Assembly: GCA_016200085.1 (NCBI GenBank)
Contig: JACQFL010000028.1
Coordinates: 62,001-126,000 of the forward strand
Direction: 5' to 3'
Source of the DNA: Candidatus Rokuibacteriota bacterium
Lineage (GTDB): Bacteria; Methylomirabilota; Methylomirabilia; Rokubacteriales; CSP1-6
DNA: 64,000 bases
Shown: piece after piece, positions 46,879 to 56,534 of the stretch
Layout of the letters: each line of letters opens with the position of its first letter
Position numbering within the stretch: position 1 is the stretch's first letter
Notes under the pieces: generated by a model
What the model saw: the letters and a program-made list of their open reading frames with translations, nothing else
The model's database searches: none
Told to the model about the DNA's origin: nothing
Made by a program: the position numbers and the translations under genes

Positions 46879-46975
46879 TGGCAGGCTATGTGCCCGCGCA
46901 GCAATCTGCCCGGAGATGTGCTGCAGGAGACAGTCGGCAAGATCCTTGCCCTCGTCGATCCAGACGGGACTCGCT
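46878..46975 (+). pseudogene. mazF remnant: N-terminal MAGYVPA and C-terminal DVLQETVGKILALVDPDGTR* joined by internal deletion/frameshift
   Basis: ATG overlaps mazE stop (TAATG); both ends look like MazF termini but middle ~80 aa absent and frame changes. Confidence 0.65.
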
Positions 46976-47033
46976 GACATCACGATGAACCCGACGGCGA
47001 CTTCGCTTCGCTCAGCCGCCCGGTGACAGAGGC

Positions 47034-48368
47034 TCAGTCCTTCTCGAGCGCGGCGAGGCTGTCGGCCACGATGCCGACGAGCTTGTCGACCTCCTGCCCG
47101 GTGATGCAGAGGGGCGGCGCCAGGCGCAGCACGCTGCCGCGCGCGTAGACGATCGCCCCCCGCTCCCAGGCCTTGCGGTCCAGCTCGGCTACCCGCTTGG
47201 CGTCCAGCGCGCGCGCGGAGCCGTCGGGCTCGACGAGGTCGACGCAGACCAGCAGGCCGCGCCCGCGCACCTCGCCGACGATCGCGCGCTTCCCCACCGC
47301 GGCCTGCAGCCCCGCGAGCAGCCGCGCGCCCATGGCCGCCGCGTTCTCCACCAAGCGGTCCTTCTCCATGATGTCGAGGTTGGCGAGGGCCGCCGCGCAG
47401 GCCACGGGATGGGCCGCGTACGTGTTGGGGTGGACGTTCTCCTGCGTGGTGTGGGCGTCGAAGGCCTCGGCGAGGTGGCGGCGCGCGATGCTGGCCGACA
47501 GTGGGATGTACCCCGAGGTGATCCCCTTCGCGGTCGACATGAGGTCGGGGATCACGTCCTCGTGCTCGACGGCGAACCACCGGCCGGTGCGCCCGAAGCC
47601 GGTGATGACCTCGTCGGCGATCATCAGCACCTCGAGCTCGTCGCAGACCGCGCGCACCGCGCGCAGCCATCCCAGCGGCGGGATGATGAAGCCGCCGGAG
47701 GACAGGATCGGCTCCAGGATCACGGCGGAGACCGTCTCGGGTCCCTCGGCGAGGATCGCCTGCCGAAGCTCCTCGGCGCGGCGCTCGACGAGCTCGGTGT
47801 CGGTGCCCGTGCCGCGGTCGCGAAAGGGGTGCGGAGGCGTCACCTTGGCGAAGCCGGGGTACTGCAGCGGCGCGTAGGCCTGCACCATGTGCGGCAATCC
47901 GCACACCGCGTAGGTGCCGCTGGTGGCGCCGTGGTAGCCGCCCTGCAGCGAGATCACCTTGTGCTTGGCCTCGCGCCCGCGCGCGAGCCAGTAGTGGCGC
48001 GCGATCTGCATCGAGCGCTCGTTGGCCTCCGAGCCGCTCACCGCGAACATCGTGTACGTGAGATCGCCCGGGGTCAGCCGGGCCAGCCGCGTCGCCAGCT
48101 CGGCGGCGGGCCGGTTGGAGAACTGGCGCGTGGTCGGGTAGTACGCCAGGCGCACGGTCTGCTCGGCGATCGCCTCGGCGATCTCGCGCCGTCCGTGGCC
48201 GACGTTGACCACGGCGAGCCCGGCGAAGGCGTCCATGAGCTTCGTGCCCCGCTCGGTCCAGACCCACACGCCCTCGGCGCGATCGATCACGAGCTCCTCG
48301 TCGGCAAGCCAGGGGTGGTCCTGCGTCCGGTGCGTCCAGAGATGGTTGATCGAGGCGGCGTCAGTCAT
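47034..48368 (-). CDS. class III aminotransferase (aspartate aminotransferase family)
   Basis: PLP-dependent class III motifs (LMIADEVITGFGRTGRWFA, STAKGITSGYIPL). Confidence 0.92.
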   Translation of the reverse strand: MTDAASINHLWTHRTQDHPWLADEELVIDRAEGVWVWTERGTKLMDAFAGLAVVNVGHGRREIAEAIAEQTVRLAYYPTTRQFSNRPAAELATRLARLTPGDLTYTMFAVSGSEANERSMQIARHYWLARGREAKHKVISLQGGYHGATSGTYAVCGLPHMVQAYAPLQYPGFAKVTPPHPFRDRGTGTDTELVERRAEELRQAILAEGPETVSAVILEPILSSGGFIIPPLGWLRAVRAVCDELEVLMIADEVITGFGRTGRWFAVEHEDVIPDLMSTAKGITSGYIPLSASIARRHLAEAFDAHTTQENVHPNTYAAHPVACAAALANLDIMEKDRLVENAAAMGARLLAGLQAAVGKRAIVGEVRGRGLLVCVDLVEPDGSARALDAKRVAELDRKAWERGAIVYARGSVLRLAPPLCITGQEVDKLVGIVADSLAALEKD

Positions 48369-48391
48369 GCCCGGGAGTATACTGCGCTCCG

Positions 48392-49381
48392 ATGCGCTTC
48401 GGGGTGCTGCTCCCGAGCTATTCCTTCCCCACCCTCGACGAGCGCGCCGGCGCCCGCCTCCGCGAGGTCTGCGTACGTGCGGAGGGGCTCGGCTACGACG
48501 CCCTCTGGACGGCCGAGCACCTGCTCACCGCGCGCGGCCTCTACGGGACGGCCTGGCTCTCCCCGCTCGAGACGCTCGCCTTCGCCGCCGGGTGCACCTC
48601 GCGGATCCATCTCGCCACCGGCATCCTGATCGTCGCGCTCCGGAACCCCGTCTTCGTCGCCAAGGAGATCGCCAGCCTGCACGTCCTGTCCGGCGGGCGC
48701 TTCGAGCTCGGCGTGGGCGCCGGGTGGGACGCGCACGAGTTCGACGTGGCGGGCGTGCCGCTGAAGGAGCGCGGCGCCCGGACGGACGAGATCCTCGACG
48801 TCTTCGCGAAACTCTGGACCGGGCGCGAGACCACGCACCGCGGTCGGTACTACGCGTTCGAGAGCGTCACCATCGACCCGCCGCTGCGCACGCCCCCGCG
48901 GCTCTGGGTGGCGGGCGGGGGCAAGCTGAAGACCTCGCTCTCGCCCGACCCGGAGACGATCGCCCCGAGCGTGCTGGAGCGGATCTGCCGCCGCGCCGAC
49001 GGCTGGCTCGCCCGCGCGGCGGGCTCGAACGCCACGATCCTGGCCGACTGGGCGCAGATCGCCGGGCGTCTGGAGGCGCTGGGCCGCCCGCGGTCGAGTC
49101 TCACCTTCGGGCACCTGAACTTCACCCACGTCGTGCCCACCGACGACGACGCGGTGGCGCTGCGCGAGCAGCGCTCTCGCATGGAGCGCGTGATGGGCAC
49201 GCACCGCTCGTTCGAGCAGCTCCAGACCTGTTACCTGCTGGGCAGCCCCAGGCGGATTCGCGAGCGCATCGCCGAGCTGGCGGCGGCGGGGCTCGAGTAC
49301 CTCGTCCTGTCGCCCCTGGACGACGATCCGGATCAGCTGGCGCTCTGGCAGGACGAGATCGTGCGACACTTCCCCAACTGA
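48392..49381 (+). CDS. LLM class flavin-dependent oxidoreductase
   Basis: luciferase-like pattern; EIASLHVLSGGRFELGVGAGW. Confidence 0.9.
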   Translation: MRFGVLLPSYSFPTLDERAGARLREVCVRAEGLGYDALWTAEHLLTARGLYGTAWLSPLETLAFAAGCTSRIHLATGILIVALRNPVFVAKEIASLHVLSGGRFELGVGAGWDAHEFDVAGVPLKERGARTDEILDVFAKLWTGRETTHRGRYYAFESVTIDPPLRTPPRLWVAGGGKLKTSLSPDPETIAPSVLERICRRADGWLARAAGSNATILADWAQIAGRLEALGRPRSSLTFGHLNFTHVVPTDDDAVALREQRSRMERVMGTHRSFEQLQTCYLLGSPRRIRERIAELAAAGLEYLVLSPLDDDPDQLALWQDEIVRHFPN

Positions 49382-49400
49382 GCGAGAGACGAAGGAGAAC

Positions 49401-50381
49401 GTGATGGCACAGGGCCTGGGCTACGACGTCGTCGAGGGATGGGAGCAGCTGCCGAAGGGCTACGCGCACCGGGACGTGGCGGGCGTCGCCGTGGATGGCG
49501 AGGACCGCGTCTTCTTGATCTGCCGGGGCGACCATCCGATCATCGCCTACGACCGCAAGGGCAACTTCCTCCACTCGTGGGGCGAGGGCCTGTTCACCCT
49601 TCGCACCCACGGCATCAGCATCGCGTCCGACGGCACGCTATGGTGCAGCGACGACGGCAACCACACCGTGCGTCAGTTCACCCCGCAGGGCAAGCTGCTG
49701 CGCACGCTCGGGACGCTGAACACGCCCTCGGACACGGGCTACGACGGCAAGGACACCATGACGGTCAGCCGTCCCGGCGGGCCGTTCAACCGCCCGACCA
49801 ATCTCGCCATCGGACCGAGTGGGGACCTGTACGTATCGGACGGCTACGGCAACTGCCGCGTCCACCAGTTCTCGCCGACGGGGACGCTCAAGCGGTCGTG
49901 GGGCGTGCCCGGCACCGGCCCCGGCCAGTTCATCCTGCCCCACGGCATCGCCGTCGCCGCCGACGGCCGCGTGTTCGTGTGCGACCGCGAGAACGATCGC
50001 ATCCAGATCTTCAGCCCCGACGGCGAGTACCTGACGGAGTGGACGGACACCCAGCGCCCCACCCACCTCGTGTTCGATGGCCAGGGACGCGCCCACGTCT
50101 CCGAGCTCTGGTGGCACAAGGGCCAGACCTCGCGGCGCCACGGCCCGATCACCGAGCCGCGCTACGGCCGGGTCAGCGTGCTCGACCGGGATGGCCGCGT
50201 GCTGGCCCGATGGGGCAGCCCGGACGCCGTGGCGGCCGGAAGCTTCGCAGCGCCGCACGGGATCGCGGTGGACTCCAAGGGGGATCTCTACGTGGCCGAG
50301 GTGACGTGGACGTTCGCGGTCAGCCGCGGTCTCGCTCCCGACGGCACCCACACGTTCCAGAAGTTCGCCCTCAAGGCCTGA
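49401..50381 (+). CDS. NHL-repeat / peptidylglycine alpha-amidating lyase-like beta-propeller
   Basis: repeated LPHGIAVAADGRVFVCDREND-type NHL repeats. Confidence 0.85.
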   Translation: MMAQGLGYDVVEGWEQLPKGYAHRDVAGVAVDGEDRVFLICRGDHPIIAYDRKGNFLHSWGEGLFTLRTHGISIASDGTLWCSDDGNHTVRQFTPQGKLLRTLGTLNTPSDTGYDGKDTMTVSRPGGPFNRPTNLAIGPSGDLYVSDGYGNCRVHQFSPTGTLKRSWGVPGTGPGQFILPHGIAVAADGRVFVCDRENDRIQIFSPDGEYLTEWTDTQRPTHLVFDGQGRAHVSELWWHKGQTSRRHGPITEPRYGRVSVLDRDGRVLARWGSPDAVAAGSFAAPHGIAVDSKGDLYVAEVTWTFAVSRGLAPDGTHTFQKFALKA

Positions 50382-50389
50382 GCCGGTCG

Positions 50390-50644
50390 GTGGCGACGCA
50401 GGCAGCGCTCGACCACGCGCTCGACGAGCTCCGTCCCGGCTTCCAGGCCGACGGCTTCGAGATCCACGTCGCGTCCATCGAGGCCGGCGACGTGGTGGTC
50501 GTCCGGATCCAGCACCGGCCCGATGCCTGCGAGGAGTGCCTGATCCCCGATGACATGCTGACGGCCATGCTCGAGACGGTCATGCGCCGGGTCGCGCCGG
50601 AGGTGGCGGCCGTCGCGCTCGAGCACGAGACGATCGACGGATGA
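50390..50644 (+). CDS. hypothetical protein, NifU C-domain-like, 84 aa
   Basis: GTG start; [23 protein letters not shown]. Confidence 0.5.
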   Translation: MATQAALDHALDELRPGFQADGFEIHVASIEAGDVVVVRIQHRPDACEECLIPDDMLTAMLETVMRRVAPEVAAVALEHETIDG

Positions 50645-50687
50645 CGTCACGCCGCTCCATCACCACCGAGCCGCAGGAGGAGAAGTC

Positions 50688-51446
50688 ATGGCCCCAGCCG
50701 AGAAGGTCGCCGTCGTCACGGGCGCGGGAACGGGCATTGGCAAGCACGCCGCGCTGGCCCTGATGCGGGAAGGCTACGCCGTGGTCCTCGCCGGCCGCCG
50801 CAAGGAGTTGCTGGAGGCGACGGCCAACGAGGGCAAGCCTTCGGGATCGCGCAGCCTCGTCGTGCCCACCGACGTCGCCGACCCCGCCGCCATCCGCGCG
50901 CTCTTCGCCCGCACGAAGGACACGTTCGGCCGCCTCGACCTGCTCTTCAACAACGCGGGCACGGGCGCGCCGCCCGTCAACCTCGAGGATCTCACGCTCG
51001 AGCAGTGGAAGGCCGTCGTCGACCTCAACCTGACCGGCGTGTTCCTCTGCACCCAGGAAGCCATCAAGATCATGAAGAGCCAGCAGCCGCGGGGCGGCCG
51101 CATCATCAACAACGGCTCGATCTCGGCCCACGCCCCGCGCCCGAACTCGGCGCCCTACACCTCGACCAAGCACGCGATCACGGGCCTCACCAAGTCGACC
51201 TCGCTCGACGGGCGCAAGTACGACATCGCGTGCGGGCAGATCGACATCGGCAACGCCGACACCCCGATGACCCAGCGCATGAAGAAGGGCGTGCTCCAGC
51301 CCAACGGCTCGATCGAGGTGGAGCCGACGATGGACGTGGACAACGTGGCCCGCGCCATCGTCTACATGGCCAGCCTGCCCCTGGACGCCAACGTCCAGTT
51401 CCTCACGGTGATGGCGACCAAGATGCCGTTCGTCGGCCGCGGCTGA
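50688..51446 (+). CDS. SDR family oxidoreductase
   Basis: [24 protein letters not shown]. Confidence 0.93.
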   Translation: MAPAEKVAVVTGAGTGIGKHAALALMREGYAVVLAGRRKELLEATANEGKPSGSRSLVVPTDVADPAAIRALFARTKDTFGRLDLLFNNAGTGAPPVNLEDLTLEQWKAVVDLNLTGVFLCTQEAIKIMKSQQPRGGRIINNGSISAHAPRPNSAPYTSTKHAITGLTKSTSLDGRKYDIACGQIDIGNADTPMTQRMKKGVLQPNGSIEVEPTMDVDNVARAIVYMASLPLDANVQFLTVMATKMPFVGRG

Positions 51447-51459
51447 CGGGGGCACGGCC

Positions 51460-51792
51460 GTGGTCAAGAGTGTCTCGCTGCTGACCCGCCGCCCGGGCAC
51501 GACGCACGAGGAGTTCATGCGGCACTGGGTGGAGGTGCACGCGCCGCTCGCCCACGCCGTGCCCGGGATCCGGCGCTACGTGCAGTCGCACATCCTCGAG
51601 GAGCGCGCGCGGCCGGACATTCCCACCACGGATATCGCGATCGACGGCATCGCCGAGCTCTGGTATGACGATCGCGAGACGATGGCCCGCGCCCTCGCCA
51701 CGCCCGAGGCCAGGGCGCTCCACGCCGACGGCGCCCTCTTCATCGGACGGATCAAGAGCTACACCGTCGAGGAGAAGGTCGTCATCGGCTGA
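51460..51792 (+). CDS. EthD domain protein
   Basis: LLTRRPGTTHEEFMRHWVEVHAPLAHAVPGIRRYVQ. Confidence 0.88.
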   Translation: MVKSVSLLTRRPGTTHEEFMRHWVEVHAPLAHAVPGIRRYVQSHILEERARPDIPTTDIAIDGIAELWYDDRETMARALATPEARALHADGALFIGRIKSYTVEEKVVIG

Positions 51793-52168
51793 GCGGAGGC
51801 GGCGCGGGTGGCGCGCCCGGCGGCGGCGGAGGCGGCGTCGGGGTGGGCAGCCACACCCACTGGTAGGCCGTGGTCACGCCGTCGCCGTAGAGCACGTAGC
51901 GGCCGTGGGGATACACGACCTCCCGCCGGACCGCGACGGGAGCCGGCGCCGCCGCGTACGTGGAGGCGGGGATCGCGTAGACCGGCGCCGGATACACGAC
52001 CGGGTACCCGGACGAGGTCACCGCGGCGCCGATCACGAGGGTGCTCCACAGCGCGAAGGCGCCGAGCGCGACGGCCGCGGCCGCCCCACCGTGAGCGTCA
52101 GCCGGTGCTGGCGCCGCGCTCGGACCGACCAGGATGACCACCAGCACGAGGGCGGCGATCCTCTTCAT
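51782..52168 (-). CDS. exported Ala/Tyr/Pro-rich hypothetical protein
   Basis: signal peptide; YPxx and polyPro. Confidence 0.6.
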   Translation of the reverse strand: MKRIAALVLVVILVGPSAAPAPADAHGGAAAAVALGAFALWSTLVIGAAVTSSGYPVVYPAPVYAIPASTYAAAPAPVAVRREVVYPHGRYVLYGDGVTTAYQWVWLPTPTPPPPPPGAPPAPPPLSR

Positions 52169-52355
52169 GGCGTGCCCGACCTCCTGCCCGACAGTGTAGC
52201 GCACGCCGCCGGGCGGTCCGGCAATTGTCGCCTGCGGGCGGCCGAATCTGCCGCCCGATGATCGGGCGCGCTCGTGAACGGTCGGTTTCCCTGGCTTTCT
52301 CACGCGTCGGACGTGCTGGGTCTGGCACACGGATTGAAGCCTCTCGGACCCGGTC

Positions 52356-53345
52356 ATGATCGACGTCATCGCCGGCGACGTCACCATCGGCGGCTTCACC
52401 AGCCCGCTGCTCAGCTGGCTCGGGTCCGCCGCCCTCCTCGCGTTCTTCGGCTGGCAGGTCGCCCGGCTGTTCGCCGACGTCCTCCGCGTCTCCGCCCCGT
52501 ACCTCCAGCTGGAGCCCGTGCTGGCGCCCCTCGCCGAGGAGATCGAGTCGACCGACCTGGGGCGGGCCGTGCGGCGCGCGTTCTCCGACGGGCGCGAGGC
52601 GGCGCCCGCCACGACGGTGAGCGCGGGCGTCACCGACATCGACCGGCTCACCGCGCTCGACCAGGCGATGCGCGAGGCCGGCGCGTTCCGGCGCCCCTGG
52701 GTGCAGTTCCGCAAGACCCTCCTGATCGAGCACGTGCCGTGGACCAGCGAGCCGCGGATCTTCAGCACCCGCCGTGCCGAGGACTTCTTCACCGAGGACG
52801 CGGTCCTGGGCGGCGCGATCGACCTCGCCTTCTACCGTCAGCTGCCCTCGCTGATCACCGGCTTCGGCCTGCTGTTGACCTTCGTCGCCATCTGCACGGG
52901 GCTCGGGCGGCTGCACGCCGACGGCGAGACCGTGAAAGGCATCCAGGGCCTGATCAACGGTCTGGCGGGCAAGTTCCTGACGTCGATCATCGGCCTGGTG
53001 TGCGCGAACGTCTTCGTCCTGGTGGAGCGCCCTGCCGTCCGCCGGCTGCTCGGCCTGCACGAGGAGCTCGTGACCCTGCTCGACGAGTCCTTCCCCCGCC
53101 GGACCGCCGAGGACCTGCTCGACGCCCTCGCCCGCCAGCGCAGCGCCCACGAGGCCGTCGCGCGCGCGGCCCGCGGGGAGGACGGCGAGCCGGGACCGCC
53201 CGCGCCCCAGACGCGGCTGGACGAGTCCATCGAGGCGCTCACGTCGGCGGTTCACGCGCTGGCCGAGCAGGTCGCGGCGGCGGGCGCGGACCGCGAGGTC
53301 GTCGTCCCGCTCGCGCCGCGGCAGCGGAGCCGCCGGCTTGGCTGA
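52356..53345 (+). CDS. ZorA-like MotA/TolQ/ExbB-type membrane protein
   Basis: TM segment near N-terminus; FFTEDAVLGGAIDLAFYRQLPSLITGFGLLLTFVAICTGL and second TM pair LTSIIGLVCANVFVLVERPAVRRL resemble ZorA/MotA channel subunits. Confidence 0.7.
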   Translation: MIDVIAGDVTIGGFTSPLLSWLGSAALLAFFGWQVARLFADVLRVSAPYLQLEPVLAPLAEEIESTDLGRAVRRAFSDGREAAPATTVSAGVTDIDRLTALDQAMREAGAFRRPWVQFRKTLLIEHVPWTSEPRIFSTRRAEDFFTEDAVLGGAIDLAFYRQLPSLITGFGLLLTFVAICTGLGRLHADGETVKGIQGLINGLAGKFLTSIIGLVCANVFVLVERPAVRRLLGLHEELVTLLDESFPRRTAEDLLDALARQRSAHEAVARAARGEDGEPGPPAPQTRLDESIEALTSAVHALAEQVAAAGADREVVVPLAPRQRSRRLG

Positions 53346-53997
53346 TCGCCGCCTCGCGGCCGAGAGCGACGCGCGCAGCGTCGCCCTCGGCGTCACCGAC
53401 CTCATGACCTCCCTGGCCGTGATCTTCGTGCTCCTGCTCGTCGTCTTCGTGGGCGCCTCGCGCCCTGCCGCGAGCCGCGTCGACCCGCGCGCGCCGGTGG
53501 GCGTCGCCGACGTCCGCGCCGCGCTCGGGCGGTCCTCGCCCGACGGGGTCGGGCTCGAGCAGGATCCCCGGGACCCGCACGTGCTCCGGGTGCTGATCCC
53601 GGAGGCCCTGCTGACGTTCGAGTTCGCCCGCAGCACCCTCGCCCCCGCGGGCGAGCGCTTTCTCGCCCGCGTGATGCCGGCCTACGCCACGGTGCTCTGC
53701 GGCGATCTGGCCGACCGCGTCGCGGGGATCGTGATCGAGGGCCACACCGACGACCTCGGCGACGACGCGCTCAACTTCCGCCTGAGCCAGGACCGGTCGT
53801 TCCGGGTTCTCGTGCGGGGCCTCGACGCCATCCGTGTCTCCGCGCCCGAGGCCCACGACTGCTTCGCGGCGCTCGCCTCGGCGAGCGGGCGCGGCAAGCA
53901 CGACCTCGTGTACGACGGCGCCCGCCGGCCCGACCGCGCGCTGAGCCGCCGCGTCGTCCTCAAGATCCTGCTCCGCGAGCCCCCCGAGCGCTCCTGA
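53338..53997 (+). CDS. ZorB-like (MotB/OmpA-type) stator protein
   Basis: TM with Asp: VTDLMTSLAVIFVLLLVVFV; OmpA-type GIVIEGHTDDLGDDALNFRLSQDRSFRVL; TTG start overlapping upstream stop. Confidence 0.75.
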   Translation: MADRRLAAESDARSVALGVTDLMTSLAVIFVLLLVVFVGASRPAASRVDPRAPVGVADVRAALGRSSPDGVGLEQDPRDPHVLRVLIPEALLTFEFARSTLAPAGERFLARVMPAYATVLCGDLADRVAGIVIEGHTDDLGDDALNFRLSQDRSFRVLVRGLDAIRVSAPEAHDCFAALASASGRGKHDLVYDGARRPDRALSRRVVLKILLREPPERS

Positions 53998-54053
53998 GGT
54001 CCTGACCCGGCGCGCATTGCGCCGAGGGCTGGCATTCATGTGATGATCGGGAC

Positions 54054-56534
54054 GTGACACCGGGGCGCCTGATCGCCGCCGCGCTGGCCGGGGCGGTGCT
54101 CGTCGCCGTGCACGCCTGGCCCGCGGATGCGCAGGGTCCGGGCGGCGGACGCGGCCCGGGCATGGGTCGCCGGCCGCCACCTCCCCGGGGCGAGCGTGAG
54201 CCGCCCCCCGCGCCGGTCGAGGAATCCCCGCCCGGGCGCTACCCGTTCGAGTTCGACAAGATTCTCGAGGTCGTCAACCGGGGCGAGGGCCGCCAGGCGC
54301 TGGCCTGGTACGAGGAGACGGTCGCCGAGGCCGTGCAGCAGGGTGATCGTCTGCGCGCGGCCCGCGCGAGCTTCGGCGTCGCGGTGGTCGCCCTGCGCGT
54401 GGGACTGTTCCAGAAGGCGATCCAGGCGGGCCAGAAGGCCGTCGAGATCTTCAAGGCGTCGGACACCCTCGGTCCCGCCGACGCGGGGCGCTGGTCCTCC
54501 ACGTACATCCAGCTCGGCGCCGCCTACCGTCACGTCGGTGACCTCGCGCAGGCGCGCAAGACGCTCGAGGAAGCCCTCACGTTCGCGGAGAGCCACTTCC
54601 GGGGACGGCGCGAGATGGTCAACGTCGGCATGATCCTGATCGCGCTCGCGAGGGTCGCCAACGCCCAGCAGGACTACCAGGCGGCCCGGGAGCGGGCCAC
54701 CCAGGCCGCGGAGTTCTTCGAGAAGGCCGCCGCCAACATGCCGCCCAGCGCCCCCGAGCGCGCGCGCACCGCGATCCGCCGCCACGCGGCGACCGCGCTG
54801 GCCGAGATGGGTCGCGCGGAGCTCGGCCTCGGCCGGCGTGACGAGGCCGAGGCGGCCTTCGACCGCGCGCTGAAGTTCGCGCGCCTGGTGGGCCTGCGCG
54901 AGGCCGAGCTCGAGATCGTGCAGGCCCAGGCCACCCTCGCGGTCGCGCGGCAGGACTGGGCCAAGGCGGAAGCGCTCTACCGGCAGGGCCTCGCGCTCGC
55001 CGGCGAGATCAAGCAGCCGGGCGCGCTCATGTGGCTCAACCAGGGGCTCGCCCGAGCGCTCAAGGAGCTCGGACGCCCCGACGAGGCGTTCCCCGCCGCG
55101 CGCGAAGCGGTGCGCCACGTCGAGGAGGTCCGCGCCGAGCTCGGCGAGTCCGGGCTGCGGAGCCAGTTCCTCGAGGACAAGCAACGGATCTATCAGCTGG
55201 CCATTCGCCTGGCCCTGGACATCAAGAAGCCCGACGAGGCGTTCGCGCTGGTCGAGCGCAGCCGGGCCCGCGCCTTCCTCGACATCCTCGGCAACCAGAC
55301 CACGGTGTCCAAGGGCCGCACGCGCGCGCTCGTCGAGGAAGAGGTGCGCCTCCGGGCGCGGCTGGGCGAAGCCCGGGCCACCGTGCAGGAATCCGACGAT
55401 GACGCGGAATCGGCGAAAGCCCGGGCGCGCGTCGACGCGCTCGACCGCGATTACCGGGCCTTTCTCGACCGCGTCCGCAAGGAGAACGTCGAGCAAGCGT
55501 CGCTCATGACGGTCGAGCCCGTGACCCTCTCGGAGATCCAGGCCCTCCTGCCGGAGGGCACGACCCTGCTCGAATACCTGGTCGGTGACAACGACGTGGT
55601 CGTGTGGGCCATCGATCGTCACGGCGTCAAGGTCGCGAAGATCGACGGCGATCGCCCGTCGCTCGTCGGCATGGTCCGCGGGCTCCGCGCCGCGATCGCC
55701 AGCCAGGCGTCCCTCGACGACGTCCAGCGACGAGCCGCTGGACTGCACGCCCGCCTGCTCGGCGCCTTGCGCCGCGAGCTCGGCGGCGGCCGGCGCCTGC
55801 TCATCGTGCCGCACGGCGTGCTGCACTACCTTCCGTTCGCCGCCCTGCGCTCCCCGGGCGGGCGCTGGCTCGTGGATGACTTCGCCATCGCGACGCTGCC
55901 GAGCGCCAGCGTGCTGCGATATCTCACCGACAAGGGCGTGAACACTTCCGGCCGCACGCTCGCCGTCGGCAACCCCGACGTGGGCGCCGGGCTGGCGCTG
56001 CGCTGGGCCGAGCGCGAGGCGCGGATGGTGGGCCAGCGCGAGCCCGGCGCGACGGTGCTCGTGCGCGCCGACGCCACCGAGGCCCAGGTCAAGAAGCTCG
56101 CGGAGGGCGCCGGTCTGCTGCACTTCGCCACCCACGGCGAGCTGAGCGAGACCGATCCCCTGTCCTCGGCCCTGCTGCTCGTGCCGGGCGGCGGCGAGGA
56201 CGGCCGGCTCGAGGTGCGCGAGCTGTTCGGGCTCGACCTGCACGCCCGGCTGGTGGTCCTCTCCGCGTGCCAGACGGGGCTCGGCAAGATCTCCAGCGGT
56301 GACGAGATCGTGGGGCTGCAGCGCGCGTTCCTCTACGCCGGCACGCCCGCCGTGGTGACGACGCTGTGGAAGGTGGACGACCGGGCCAGCTACGAGCTGA
56401 TCCGGGCCTTCTACGACCGCCTCGCGCAGGCCGGCGCGATGGAGGCACTGCGCCAGGCGCAGATCGAGACGATGCGCGCGTTTCCTCATCCCTACGCCTG
56501 GGCCGCGTTCGGCCTGACCGGCGCGCCGCGCTGA
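54054..56534 (+). CDS. exported TPR + CHAT domain (caspase-fold) protein
   Basis: signal peptide; TPR array; LHFATHGELSETDPLSSALLL (His) and VVLSACQTGLGKISSGDEIVGLQRAFLYAGTPAVVTTLWKVDD (Cys). Confidence 0.92.
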   Translation: MTPGRLIAAALAGAVLVAVHAWPADAQGPGGGRGPGMGRRPPPPRGEREPPPAPVEESPPGRYPFEFDKILEVVNRGEGRQALAWYEETVAEAVQQGDRLRAARASFGVAVVALRVGLFQKAIQAGQKAVEIFKASDTLGPADAGRWSSTYIQLGAAYRHVGDLAQARKTLEEALTFAESHFRGRREMVNVGMILIALARVANAQQDYQAARERATQAAEFFEKAAANMPPSAPERARTAIRRHAATALAEMGRAELGLGRRDEAEAAFDRALKFARLVGLREAELEIVQAQATLAVARQDWAKAEALYRQGLALAGEIKQPGALMWLNQGLARALKELGRPDEAFPAAREAVRHVEEVRAELGESGLRSQFLEDKQRIYQLAIRLALDIKKPDEAFALVERSRARAFLDILGNQTTVSKGRTRALVEEEVRLRARLGEARATVQESDDDAESAKARARVDALDRDYRAFLDRVRKENVEQASLMTVEPVTLSEIQALLPEGTTLLEYLVGDNDVVVWAIDRHGVKVAKIDGDRPSLVGMVRGLRAAIASQASLDDVQRRAAGLHARLLGALRRELGGGRRLLIVPHGVLHYLPFAALRSPGGRWLVDDFAIATLPSASVLRYLTDKGVNTSGRTLAVGNPDVGAGLALRWAEREARMVGQREPGATVLVRADATEAQVKKLAEGAGLLHFATHGELSETDPLSSALLLVPGGGEDGRLEVRELFGLDLHARLVVLSACQTGLGKISSGDEIVGLQRAFLYAGTPAVVTTLWKVDDRASYELIRAFYDRLAQAGAMEALRQAQIETMRAFPHPYAWAAFGLTGAPR

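Noticed and set aside
54036-56489. 817-aa minus-strand ORF
   Set aside because: Antisense to a well-supported TPR-CHAT protein; shadow-frame composition.
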